Source: [Mycobacterium] manitobense
Lineage (GTDB): Bacteria > Actinomycetota > Actinomycetes > Mycobacteriales > Mycobacteriaceae
Length of the DNA: 64,000 bases
NCBI RefSeq assembly: GCF_025821665.1
Contig: NZ_JACKSJ010000043.1
Span: forward strand, 17,595 to 81,594
Direction of reading: 5' to 3'
The notes beneath the pieces were generated by a model. That model saw only the letters and a program-made list of their open reading frames with translations, was not told the origin of the DNA and made no database searches. This document shows, piece by piece, positions 49,748-59,365 of the stretch. The translations under genes and the position numbers were made by a program. Positions within the stretch are counted from its first letter, which is position 1, and the number at the start of each line of letters is the position of its first letter.

Positions 49748-50886
49748 GAATTGGCAACTTTCAGTAGGCCGATCAGGCGGTGGACGTCGAACTCGTTGCG
49801 GTCGCGCAGGGCAGTGATCATCGACGCGGCTTCGTGCCGCGCAGACCGGGGTGTGGTGCCGAGGAAGTCGCGGGTCACCGGTGGGCCCCACTGGGAGAGC
49901 CCGGATGCGGTGAACGGCGCCCAGCCGGGTTCGAGGGTGTCGTCGAACATGTCGCCGTCGGCGAAGTGCTCGACGAGGAAGCCGTCGGGGTCACGCCAGT
50001 AGTCGAACAGCTGGCTGCCCTGGATGTGGCGGCCGATGCCCCACGACCGCAGATAGCCGCGCTCACTGAGGTATTCACCGCCGGCGGCGAGCGCGTCGAG
50101 GTCGGTGACCTGATACGCCGAGTGCACGTACCGGTTCGACGGTCCGAGCGCCAGCGCCAGGGTGTGGTGGTCGGCGGGCGTCGCGCCGCGGTCGCAGCGG
50201 ATGAAACTCATCGTCGGCCCGCGGTCCCGCTGGCCGGGGAAGTACAGGAAGTCGCTGACGATCATCCCGAGGTTGTCGAGGTACCAGTTCAGCGTCTGCA
50301 GGTAGCGGGTCGACTGCAGCACCACATGCCCCAGTCGCTGGATCCGGGCGGGCACCCGTGGCGGGCGTTGCGTCACGTTGACCCGGTGCACGGTCCGGCC
50401 CGCGTTGACGGTGAGAGGCGGCTGCGGCGGCAGGGTGGGCAGCTCGTGCATGCCTGCGACGACCTTGACCGGCATACCGCTGGGGTCGACGAGGTCGACG
50501 GCGATGCCGCCGATGGACTCCGGGAGGGGCAGGACCGGGCGTCCGGCGGCGTCGGCGAGGCGGAGCACGTCGACCTCGTCGGCGGCCCGCAGCGCCAGCC
50601 CGGCGAACCGGGTGCGCTCGCCGTGGCGCAGCAGCACGCACGGTGCGCCCGCGTCGGTGCCACGGAGCTCCAACCGATCGGGGTCGCGCAGCGCCGTCTG
50701 GAATCCGAATGCGCGGGCGAACGCCTCGGCCCGGGTGAGGTCGGGTTTCTCGAACTCGAGCCACGCGATGTCGACCACCTTGATGACCGGCTTGCGGGCC
50801 CGGCCGGGGTGCTCGCCGCGGCGTGCGCCGTCCTCGCTGTGCAGCTCTTTGTGCACGTCAGCCGGGCGGCTGAGCTCCAGCGCCAT
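49744..50886 (-). CDS. extradiol ring-cleavage dioxygenase (VOC family)
   Basis: 380 residues from ATG 50886 with GAGGAGG upstream; a GTG at 50919 would read through an operator repeat. The two-domain type I extradiol fold is seen: an N-terminal VOC half (DIAWLEFEKPDLTRAEAFAR) and a catalytic half with His in RLGHVVLQS, His in PADHHTLALAL and Glu in FLVEHFADGD as the Fe(II) or Mn ligands. It cleaves a catechol next to the hydroxyls. It is the first gene of the operon. The substrate is unknown; the N-terminus has a 40-residue basic leader. Confidence 0.9.
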   Translation of the reverse strand: MALELSRPADVHKELHSEDGARRGEHPGRARKPVIKVVDIAWLEFEKPDLTRAEAFARAFGFQTALRDPDRLELRGTDAGAPCVLLRHGERTRFAGLALRAADEVDVLRLADAAGRPVLPLPESIGGIAVDLVDPSGMPVKVVAGMHELPTLPPQPPLTVNAGRTVHRVNVTQRPPRVPARIQRLGHVVLQSTRYLQTLNWYLDNLGMIVSDFLYFPGQRDRGPTMSFIRCDRGATPADHHTLALALGPSNRYVHSAYQVTDLDALAAGGEYLSERGYLRSWGIGRHIQGSQLFDYWRDPDGFLVEHFADGDMFDDTLEPGWAPFTASGLSQWGPPVTRDFLGTTPRSARHEAASMITALRDRNEFDVHRLIGLLKVANS

Positions 50887-50904
50887 GGCGACCTCCTCGT
50901 CTAG

Positions 50905-50962
50905 TGACGAAATCGTCACATGCGACGCAACGCTCAGTCAAGTGTTGCTGACGAAATCCTCA
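50905..50962. promoter_or_regulatory. paired operator repeats between dioxygenase and TetR genes
   Basis: TGACGAAATCGTCA (50905-50918) is a palindrome, TGACG/CGTCA around four bases. TGACGAAATCCTCA (50949-50962) is the same with one change. Between them GCAACGCT (50927-50934) and AGTGTTGC (50941-50948) form another imperfect inverted repeat. The 126-bp gap serves both divergent genes. This is a strong candidate site for the TetR protein encoded at 51013. Confidence 0.65.
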
Positions 50963-51012
50963 GATCTGACTGAAGCTGCTATGGTGAGGCGGTCGCAGGA
51001 GGGCGGAGGTTC

Positions 51013-51675
51013 ATGTCGAGTCAGTCCGAGACCCCGGTGAGCCGTTCCGAGCGCCGCAAACAGCGCACCCGCGCCGCACTCGTCGCGGCCGCCCAGGCTT
51101 TCATCGCCGCCGGCCGGCTGAACGCGCCGGTACTCGAGATCACGCAGGCCGCCGACGTCGGCATGGGCTCGTTCTACAACCACTTCGACAGCAAGGAGCA
51201 GTTGTTCGAGGCCGCCGTGACCGAGGTGCTCGACGCGCACGGCGCCCTGCTCGACGACTACACCGCTTCGATGAACGATCCCGCGGAGACGTTCGCAGCG
51301 TGTTTCCGGCTGACGGGCCGGCTGTTCCGGGCGCGGCCGCAGGAGAGCCAGGTCCTGCTCGCCAACGGGATGTCGCTGCTCAGCTCGGATCGCGGCCTGG
51401 CCCCGCGGGCGTTGCGCGACATCCGTGCCGGGGTCGCGGCAGGCCGGTTCCGAGTCGAGGATCCCGAGCTGGCGCTGGCCGTCGCCGGCGGGGCACTGCT
51501 CGGGCTGGGCAATCTACTGCGGGCACAACCCCAGCGGGACGACGCTGCGGCCACCGACGTCGTCACCCGCGACGTGCTGCGGCTGTTCGGGATGACCGAC
51601 GCGCAGGCGCGAGAGGTGTGCGAGCGGCCCTTGCCAGAGATTCCGGCGCTGCAGCGCTCGGACTCGGTCGCCTGA
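51013..51675 (+). CDS. TetR-family transcriptional regulator of the aromatic operon
   Basis: 220 residues, ATG 51013 with AGGAGGG upstream. RRKQRTRAALVAAAQAFIA is the first helix, and ITQAADVGMGSFYNHFDSKE the helix-turn-helix. The C-terminal domain (DVVTRDVLRLFGM near the end) would bind the effector. It is divergent from the dioxygenase operon across the operator repeats, so it probably represses both until a pathway compound is bound. Confidence 0.9.
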   Translation: MSSQSETPVSRSERRKQRTRAALVAAAQAFIAAGRLNAPVLEITQAADVGMGSFYNHFDSKEQLFEAAVTEVLDAHGALLDDYTASMNDPAETFAACFRLTGRLFRARPQESQVLLANGMSLLSSDRGLAPRALRDIRAGVAAGRFRVEDPELALAVAGGALLGLGNLLRAQPQRDDAAATDVVTRDVLRLFGMTDAQAREVCERPLPEIPALQRSDSVA

Positions 51676-51677
51676 GG

Positions 51678-52049
51678 TCAGTAGAACGACGGGTTGAAGT
51701 CGTGGCGCCAGCTGCCGCCGATGCAACTCAGCGGCAGGCCGTCGGGAGATTGGGCGACACCGCTCTCGCCCTCGCACGACGAGCTGTTGGTACGGATGCC
51801 GACGAGCGGTCCGGACGCCCGCCAGGTGTTCGGGGTGCCGCACCTCAGCGTGTTGCCCGAGGCGTCGAGGCCGTAGACCCAGCGGGTGCCGCCGTTGCAC
51901 GGGCCGCCCAGTTCGACGCCGCGGTTGACGTAGGAGACGCAGTCCGCGCCGTCGCAGGTGGTGCTCGGCGGCGCGGCGTGGGCGGTCGCAGCGGGCACGG
52001 CGATCAGTCCGCCGGCCAATGCCAGCGCGGCCAGAATTCTCATGCGCAT
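51678..52049 (-). CDS. small secreted Cys-containing protein, hypothetical
   Basis: 123 residues from ATG 52049 (or ATG 52043). RILAALALAGGLIAVPAATA with HAA is a Sec signal peptide. The mature domain has six Cys (TTCDGADC, GGPC, LRCG, SSSCEGES, LSCIGGS), which likely form three disulfides, and ends WRHDFNPSFY. I do not recognise the family, though similar short exported proteins are common in mycobacteria. It converges on the TetR gene with a 2-bp gap. Confidence 0.75.
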   Translation of the reverse strand: MRMRILAALALAGGLIAVPAATAHAAPPSTTCDGADCVSYVNRGVELGGPCNGGTRWVYGLDASGNTLRCGTPNTWRASGPLVGIRTNSSSCEGESGVAQSPDGLPLSCIGGSWRHDFNPSFY

Positions 52050-52107
52050 CAGACTAGGCCCTCGGCTCCTGCCGTTCGGCGGTTCCGCCGGTCTCGGGAG
52101 ACACAAA

Positions 52108-52136
52108 CGGCGGCGCCCCGATCGGGGACGCCGCCG
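52108..52136 (-). terminator. intrinsic terminator of lpqH
   Basis: CGGCGGCG-CCCC and GGGG-A-CGCCGCCG form a 12-pair stem with a one-base bulge and a GATC-like loop, 19 bases after the lpqH stop. On the minus strand it is followed by GTTTGTGT, a weak U-tract. Confidence 0.7.
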
Positions 52137-52154
52137 ACGTGCTGTGGCTGGGAA

Positions 52155-52619
52155 CTACGGGCAGGTGACACTCAGCTCGAACGGCTTGGTGATCTGGCCC
52201 GCCATCGGGTTGGCCATGTCGACGCCGGTCGCGTTGCCCTTGATCGTGTAGGTCTTGTCGTCCTTCTCGACCTCGGCATTGCCCTGGCCGGTGCCCTCCT
52301 GGTAGGCGAGCGTCACGCCGTTGACGTTGCCCAGGCCGACCGACCGGACGACGGGTTCGTCACCCTCGCTGATCACCGCGCCGATGCCGCCGGTGGCCTG
52401 GCCGAAGCCGATGTTCAGGTTGCCGCCCATCGAGGTGCAGGCGACAGTGCCCTGCAGCTGCTGCTCCTGGCCGTCGACCGTCAGCTTCGTCTCACCTGTC
52501 CCCGACGAGCTCGATGCCGACTCCGTCGCCGAGCTCTCCTTGGAATCCGACGAACAGCCCGACAGGCCGGCGATGACCAACGCCGCGCCTCCCACAGCGA
52601 TCACAAAACCGCGATTCAC
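52155..52619 (-). CDS. lpqH: 19-kDa-type lipoprotein LpqH
   Basis: 154 residues. The signal peptide ends GLSGC (Cys22), then a Ser/Thr/Glu-rich linker that is a likely glycosylation region, then a beta-rich domain with one Cys pair (VACTS near 60 and VTCP at the end). SVGLGNVNGVTLAY, GTGQGNAEV and GNATGVDMANPM are very close to the M. tuberculosis 19-kDa antigen. LpqH is an abundant cell-envelope lipoprotein and a TLR2 ligand. In M. tuberculosis it lies next to the alkyl sulfatase gene, while here the two are about 48 kb apart. Confidence 0.93.
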   Translation of the reverse strand: MNRGFVIAVGGAALVIAGLSGCSSDSKESSATESASSSSGTGETKLTVDGQEQQLQGTVACTSMGGNLNIGFGQATGGIGAVISEGDEPVVRSVGLGNVNGVTLAYQEGTGQGNAEVEKDDKTYTIKGNATGVDMANPMAGQITKPFELSVTCP

Positions 52620-52750
52620 ACTGCTCTCCTTTTGTTGTGCGGCCCGTCAACGCCGGGCCATCCTGAGCAGTATTGCCCTGCCCCACCGCTGTGGTGCGTG
52701 TTTGTTCCAAATTCGCCGTGCCATGGACGGGTGCCGGTAACTTCGCCGTC

Positions 52751-53659
52751 ATGCAGACCTTGCGCACGCCGGACGAGCGGTTCACCGATCTGCCGGAATT
52801 CGCCTACCCGCCACGGTATTGCGAAGTCGACGACACCGAAGACGGACGGCTGCGGGTGGCCTGGGTCGAAGACGGTCCGGCACAGGCCGATCCGGTGCTG
52901 ATGCTGCACGGCGAGCCGTCGTGGTCCTTCCTGTACCGGCGGATGATCCCGATCCTGGTGGCGGCCGGGCATCGGGTCGTCTGCCCGGATCTGGCCGGAT
53001 TCGGCCGCTCCGACAAGCCCACCCGCATCGAGGACCACAGCTATGCCCGCCACGTCGAGTGGATGCGCGCGGTGGCCTTCGACGAGCTCGACCTGCGGCG
53101 CGTGACACTCGTCGGCCAGGACTGGGGTGGGCTCATCGGCCTGCGGCTGGCCGCCGAACACCCGGATCGCTTCGGCCACATCGTCGTCGCCAACAGCGGG
53201 CTGCCCACCGGCGACATCCCGATGCCCGACATCTGGTGGCGGTTCCGCGAGGCGATCCAGGGCATGGACACCATCGACGTCGGGCGATTCGTGCAGTCCG
53301 GATGCGTCCGGCCGATGGACGACGCCGTGCGCGGCGGCTACGACGCGCCGTTCCCGGACGACTCCTATTGCGCGGGACCGCGTGCCATGCCGGGCCTGGT
53401 GCCCACCGCCCCCGATGATCCCGCGTCGGAAGCCAACCGGGCGGCGTGGAACACCCTGCGCGACAGCGAGACCCCGATGCTGGTGGCGTTCAGCGACAGC
53501 GACCCGATCACCGGCGCGATGGGCCCGATCCTGCGGGAGCAGATGCGCGGCGCCCAAGGCGTCGACCATCCCACGATCCGCGGAGCGGGCCACTTCCTGC
53601 AGGAGGACGCCGGCGAGGAACTGGCCGAGGCGATCGTCAGGTTCCTCGCAGCGGGCTAG
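52751..53659 (+). CDS. haloalkane dehalogenase
   Basis: 302 residues from ATG 52751. The alpha/beta hydrolase nucleophile is Asp in LVGQDWGGLIGLR, with the adjacent Trp as a halide-binding residue. HGEPSW supplies the oxyanion hole, FSDSDPITG a second acid, and GAGHFLQED the catalytic His. This is the subfamily I (DhlA/DhmA-like) pattern. The enzyme turns haloalkanes into alcohols plus halide in the cytosol. Its stop overlaps the stop of a convergent lipoprotein gene by two bases. Confidence 0.9.
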   Translation: MQTLRTPDERFTDLPEFAYPPRYCEVDDTEDGRLRVAWVEDGPAQADPVLMLHGEPSWSFLYRRMIPILVAAGHRVVCPDLAGFGRSDKPTRIEDHSYARHVEWMRAVAFDELDLRRVTLVGQDWGGLIGLRLAAEHPDRFGHIVVANSGLPTGDIPMPDIWWRFREAIQGMDTIDVGRFVQSGCVRPMDDAVRGGYDAPFPDDSYCAGPRAMPGLVPTAPDDPASEANRAAWNTLRDSETPMLVAFSDSDPITGAMGPILREQMRGAQGVDHPTIRGAGHFLQEDAGEELAEAIVRFLAAG

Positions 53660-54069
53660 GGGCAGGTGGCCTCGACCTCGAACGGCATGTCCACCGGGAC
53701 GTCCGGGTTCGCCGGGTCGGTGCCCATGCCGGTGCCCGTCACGGTGTACCGGGCGTCGTCGCGGGTGACCTCGGCCGGCGTCGCCGCCACGCCCTGCAGG
53801 TAGGCCAGTGCCGCGCCGCCGGATCCCACCTCGCCGATGTTGACGGACTCCACCACCCCTCCGTCCACCACGACGGTCGTCTTCTTCTCGCCGTCCAGGG
53901 TGATCGTCGCGCGCGCACCGTCGACCGCGCACTGCACGCCGGTGACCGCTCCGACGTCGTTCCCGCCCAGCACCACCCTGCCCTGACCGGTCGGGGCCTC
54001 GGACGAGCAGCCGGCCAGTGCGGCGACCAGGGCCGCGCAGCAGGCGGTGAGAGCGAGTCGGGTGTTCAC
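53656..54069 (-). CDS. LpqH-family lipoprotein (second copy)
   Basis: 137 residues from GTG 54069. The signal peptide ends LAGCSS (Cys21). The mature part repeats the LpqH plan: VQCAVDG, ESVNIGEVGSGGAALAY, YTVTGTGMG, DPANPDV and a final EATCP, so it has the same fold and Cys pair. The Ser/Thr linker is much shorter than in LpqH. The start is divergent from tgt (69-bp gap). The role is unknown; the sequence is diverged enough that it is not a recent duplicate. Confidence 0.85.
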   Translation of the reverse strand: MNTRLALTACCAALVAALAGCSSEAPTGQGRVVLGGNDVGAVTGVQCAVDGARATITLDGEKKTTVVVDGGVVESVNIGEVGSGGAALAYLQGVAATPAEVTRDDARYTVTGTGMGTDPANPDVPVDMPFEVEATCP

Positions 54070-54129
54070 GAGCACCGAGTATGGGGGCCGGTGGGGTCGC
54101 GCCGTAAATCCCCAGGCCGCCGGTGTTGA

Positions 54130-55374
<1,245 letters not shown>

Positions 55375-55481
55375 GCGACCCCACGACGTAATCCGTCGCC
55401 GTTCCGCGGTAACGCGACGGTTTCATCGCCGCAAGGCGCTAAGCTCGCCGAAATCCGCACACATTGGGTACGGTCTTGCCC

Positions 55482-56699
55482 ATGCGGATTCTTCTTGTCG
55501 GTGCCGGCGGTGTCGGTGCGGCGTTCTGTTCGATCGCCGTGCGGCGGGACTTCTTCGAGCAGGTGGTGGTCTGCGACTACAACGAGGCCAGTGCGCAGCG
55601 TGCCGTCGCGGCGGTCGGCGACCAGCGGTTCAGCGCCGCCCGGGTCGACGCGACCTCGGCCGACGCGGTCGCCGACCTGGTTCGCGAGCACCGCATCACC
55701 CACGTGATGAACGCCGTCGACCCGCGATTCGTGATGCCGATCTTCACCGGAGCCCTCGCCGGGGGCGCGGACTACCTGGACATGGCGATGAGCCTGTCGC
55801 AGCGCCACCCCGACCAGCCCTACCAGCTCACCGGCGTCAAGCTGGGCGACGAGCAGTTCGCGGTGGAGCAGGACTGGGCGGCGGCCGGCCGGCTGGCGCT
55901 GGTCGGCATCGGCGTGGAGCCCGGGCTCTCCGACGTGTTCGCGCGCTACGCCGCGGACCACCTGTTCTCCGAGATCGACGAGCTCGGCACCCGCGACGGT
56001 GCCAACCTGACCGTCGAGGGCTACGAGTTCGCCCCGTCGTTCTCCATCTGGACCACGATCGAGGAGTGTCTGAATCCTCCGGTGATCTGGGAGGCGGACC
56101 GCGGCTGGTTCGTCACCGAACCGTTCAGCGAGCCGGAGGTGTTCGACTTCCCGGACGGCATCGGGCCGGTCGAGTGCGTGAACGTCGAGCACGAAGAGGT
56201 GCTGCTGATGCCGCGCTGGGTCAAGTGCAAGCGCGCCACGTTCAAGTACGGCCTCGGCACCGAGTTCATCGACATGCTCAAGGCGCTGCACAAGCTGGGC
56301 CTCGACCGCACCGAGAAGGTGACGGTCGGCAGTGCGAACGGCCCCGTCGAGGTCAGCCCCCGCGACGTCGTCGCCGCCTGCCTGCCCAACCCGGCGACCC
56401 TCGGCCCGAAGATGAAGGGCAAGACCTGCGCCGGGCTGTGGGTGACGGGGACCGGCAAGGACGGCAACCCGCGCTCGACGTACCTGTACCACGTGGTGGA
56501 CAACGAACAGACGATGGCCGAGTACGGCCACCAGTGTGTTGTGTGGCAGACGGCCATCAATCCCGTTGTCGCACTTGAACTCTTGGCCAACGGCACCTGG
56601 AGCGGGCGCGGCGTGCTGGGGCCGGAGGCGTTCGACGCGCAACCGTTCCTCGACCTGCTGAACGAATACGGCTCACCCTGGGGCGTCAAGGAACTGTAG
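55482..56699 (+). CDS. saccharopine-dehydrogenase-family oxidoreductase
   Basis: 405 residues from ATG 55482; an ATG six codons upstream is possible. The Rossmann motif is RILLVGAGGVGAAFCSIA, with VVVCDYNEAS after it. VMNAVDPRFVMPIF, GADYLDMAM and GIGVEPGLSDVFARYAADH belong to the LYS9-like fold, also used by carboxynorspermidine dehydrogenase. The product is an NAD(P)-dependent reductive-amination enzyme whose substrate I cannot fix; lysine or polyamine metabolism is possible. Confidence 0.85.
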   Translation: MRILLVGAGGVGAAFCSIAVRRDFFEQVVVCDYNEASAQRAVAAVGDQRFSAARVDATSADAVADLVREHRITHVMNAVDPRFVMPIFTGALAGGADYLDMAMSLSQRHPDQPYQLTGVKLGDEQFAVEQDWAAAGRLALVGIGVEPGLSDVFARYAADHLFSEIDELGTRDGANLTVEGYEFAPSFSIWTTIEECLNPPVIWEADRGWFVTEPFSEPEVFDFPDGIGPVECVNVEHEEVLLMPRWVKCKRATFKYGLGTEFIDMLKALHKLGLDRTEKVTVGSANGPVEVSPRDVVAACLPNPATLGPKMKGKTCAGLWVTGTGKDGNPRSTYLYHVVDNEQTMAEYGHQCVVWQTAINPVVALELLANGTWSGRGVLGPEAFDAQPFLDLLNEYGSPWGVKEL

Positions 56700-56709
56700 T
56701 TTCGGGCGC

Positions 56710-58014
56710 ATGCCCCAAGAGCTCACCGCCGAGCAGGCCGCCGCACGACTGACACCCGCCGACACGCTGGGGATCCCACTCGGCCCTGGCCAGCCCCCCG
56801 CGTTCCTGCGCGCACTCGGGGAGCGGGAGGACTGGACGGATCTCCGGGTCTTCGGCGCACTGCTGGCCGTGATGACCGACCTGTTCACCCGGGAGGGAGT
56901 GCACTACCGGTCGGGGTTCTACGGCCCCCTCGAGCGGGCGCTGCTCGGCGCGGGCGCCCGGGTTGAGTTCGCGCCCGCGGACTTCCGCCGCTTCGGGCCG
57001 CTGCTCGAGCGTCAGTGCCCGCGGGTGATGACGACTGTCGCCGCGCCGCCGGACGGCGACGGCTGGTGCTCACTCTCGCTGCACGCGGGCGGGACCATCG
57101 ACGAACTGCGGCGCGCGGGCGCCGATCCCGACCGGCTGCTGGTGGTCGAGGTGTCGGAGGCCTACCCGCGCACGTTCGGCCTCGGTGAGCAGCACCGCCA
57201 CGCCCTGCACGTCGACGAGATCGACATCCTGGTGGCCTCGAGCGACGCGCCGCTCGAATTGCCGGGAGGTGACGCGGAACCGTCCGACGCCGACCAGGCC
57301 ATCGCGAAGCACGCCGTCGGCTTCATCTCACCGGGGGCGACCCTGCAGGTCGGAATCGGCTCGATTCCCAATCAGATCGCGACGCTGCTGGCCGAGGGCG
57401 ACGGCGGCGACTACGGACTGCACAGCGAGATGTTCACCGACGGCTGCATGAAGCTGCACCGCGCGGGCAAGATCAGCAATGCGCGCAAGGGCCAGTACGA
57501 CGGTGTGAGCGTCACGACGTTCGCCTTCGGCTCCAAGGACCTTTACGCCTGGCTGGACGGCAACACCGACGTCGCCTTCCTCCCGGTCGAGATCGTCAAC
57601 TCGCCGGAGGTCATCGCCGCCAACGACGGCATGATCTCGATCAACGGCGCCCTCGCGATCGATGTCCAGGGACAGGTCGTCGCCGACACCATCAACGGCG
57701 ACCAGTTCAGCGGGATCGGCGGCGCCGAGGACTTCGTGGCGGGCGCCGGACTCGAAGTGTCGGACCGCTCGCTGATCTGCCTGCCCGCGACGTACACGAA
57801 GGACGACGAACTCCGCTCGCGGATCGTGCCGGCCTTCGGCCCCGGCGCGCTGATCACGACGCCACGCCACCACGTCGACGTGATCGTCACCGAGTACGGC
57901 GTCGCCGAACTGGAAGGTCTCACCGTCCGCGAGCGCGGTGAGGCACTGGCCGCGATCGCACACCCGAAGTTCCGCGACGAACTGCTGGCCGCATCCGAGG
58001 GCACGAGTGCCTGA
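56710..58014 (+). CDS. acetyl-CoA hydrolase/transferase-family CoA-transferase
   Basis: 434 residues. VGIGSIPNQIATLL and LHSEMFTDGCMKL are family motifs, and VIVTEYGVAEL holds the region next to the catalytic Glu fold. The family moves CoA between acetate, succinate, 4-hydroxybutyrate or butyrate. It begins 10 bp after the dehydrogenase and overlaps the next gene by 8 bp, so the three are probably co-expressed. The substrate is unknown. Confidence 0.88.
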   Translation: MPQELTAEQAAARLTPADTLGIPLGPGQPPAFLRALGEREDWTDLRVFGALLAVMTDLFTREGVHYRSGFYGPLERALLGAGARVEFAPADFRRFGPLLERQCPRVMTTVAAPPDGDGWCSLSLHAGGTIDELRRAGADPDRLLVVEVSEAYPRTFGLGEQHRHALHVDEIDILVASSDAPLELPGGDAEPSDADQAIAKHAVGFISPGATLQVGIGSIPNQIATLLAEGDGGDYGLHSEMFTDGCMKLHRAGKISNARKGQYDGVSVTTFAFGSKDLYAWLDGNTDVAFLPVEIVNSPEVIAANDGMISINGALAIDVQGQVVADTINGDQFSGIGGAEDFVAGAGLEVSDRSLICLPATYTKDDELRSRIVPAFGPGALITTPRHHVDVIVTEYGVAELEGLTVRERGEALAAIAHPKFRDELLAASEGTSA

Positions 58015-59365
58015 CGACGCCCGCCGCTTCGTCGTCATCGGGGGCGGTCTCGCCGGCCTCGCCTCCGCGGTGTGGCTGGCCGAGGCGGGCAGGGACGTCA
58101 CGCTGCTCGAACGCCGCGGGCAGCTCGGTGGGCGCACGCACGCGATGCGCGCCGACCTCGTCGACGACGTCCCGGACAACGGTCAGCACGTCGTCGCGAG
58201 CGGATACCGGAATCTGTGGCGCTACCTCACCAGCGTCGGCACCCGCCAGTACATCGAGTTCCCGAAGCGCTCGACGCTGCGCTGGCCCGACGGCCGCAAG
58301 ACCACGGTGCAGACCAGCGGAATCGGTGCGCTGCGAACACTGTTTGGTGTGCATCCCGACGCAGGTGTCCTCGACCGGTTGCGTGCCGCCCGCGCCACGA
58401 TCCGCCTCGGTGTCCAGGCGCTGCGCCAGCCCGCGGACCTCGCCGACCTCACCACAGAGCAGTGGTTCGAACGGGTGGGGATGCCGGCCACCGCACGAGA
58501 AGCGCTGTGGGACTGGCTCGCCCTCGGCATCGCGGCCGAACCGGTGTCGCGCGAGTCGGCGCGGGTGTTCGCCAACGTGCTGGCCACCGGCATCCGCCTC
58601 GGCATCCGGCACCGCGTTCCGGTGACCATCGGCTACCCGACCGTGGATCTCGGCACGCTGTACATCTCGGGCGCCGTGAGGTTGTTCGAGGAGCGTGGCG
58701 TCACGGTGCGGTATCGCACGGTCGCCAGGCGCATCGTCATCGAGGACGGCGCCGTCACCGGGGTGCTGCTGGCGGACGGCACCACCGTCCCGGCCGACGC
58801 GGTGATCTGCGCGGTGCCCAACTCGGCGATCGGCGGACTGCTCGACGACCTTCCGGAGCACGCCGAGATCTACGCGGCGGCAGACAAACTGGGGTATACC
58901 CCGATCGTCAGCACCAACCTCTACCTCGACCGCCCGCTGGGCACCGAATCCGCGTTCGAGGGGCTCATCGGCGGCACCGGCGTCATCGACGAGGTGTTCG
59001 ACCGGCAGATCATGCACGGCAGGCGCACCGACCGGGCGTGGCTGTACTGCCTGACCACCAGCGGCGCCTACGAGCAGATCCACAAGAGCAACGACGAGAT
59101 CGTCGACGAGCAACTGGCCCTGCTGCGTCGCTACTACCCAGCTGCCGTGGACGCGAAAGTGGTTCAGGCGCAGGTGGTCAAGATGCCGAAGGCGACCTTC
59201 TCGCAGGTGGTCGGCACCGATGCGCTCCGCCCGCCGCAACGCACGTCGGTGCCGTCGCTCGCGCTCGCCGGGGACTGGACGGCCACCGACTGGTCGGCGA
59301 CGATGGAGAGCGCGGTGCAGAGCGCGGCGAGGGCCGTCGACCTGGTTCTCTCTACAGAGGGTTGA
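58007..59365 (+). CDS. FAD-dependent amine-oxidase/phytoene-desaturase-like protein (HpnE-type)
   Basis: 452 residues from GTG 58007, eight bases inside the upstream gene. VIGGGLAGLASAVWLAEAG is the FAD site, GGRTHAM the following motif, and LALAGDWTATDWSATMES the C-terminal FAD motif. NGQHVVASGYRNLWRYL fits hydroxysqualene dehydroxylase and carotenoid desaturase relatives. It probably acts on an isoprenoid or related lipid. The 3' end overlaps the convergent ABC gene by 14 bp. Confidence 0.82.
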   Translation: MPDDARRFVVIGGGLAGLASAVWLAEAGRDVTLLERRGQLGGRTHAMRADLVDDVPDNGQHVVASGYRNLWRYLTSVGTRQYIEFPKRSTLRWPDGRKTTVQTSGIGALRTLFGVHPDAGVLDRLRAARATIRLGVQALRQPADLADLTTEQWFERVGMPATAREALWDWLALGIAAEPVSRESARVFANVLATGIRLGIRHRVPVTIGYPTVDLGTLYISGAVRLFEERGVTVRYRTVARRIVIEDGAVTGVLLADGTTVPADAVICAVPNSAIGGLLDDLPEHAEIYAAADKLGYTPIVSTNLYLDRPLGTESAFEGLIGGTGVIDEVFDRQIMHGRRTDRAWLYCLTTSGAYEQIHKSNDEIVDEQLALLRRYYPAAVDAKVVQAQVVKMPKATFSQVVGTDALRPPQRTSVPSLALAGDWTATDWSATMESAVQSAARAVDLVLSTEG

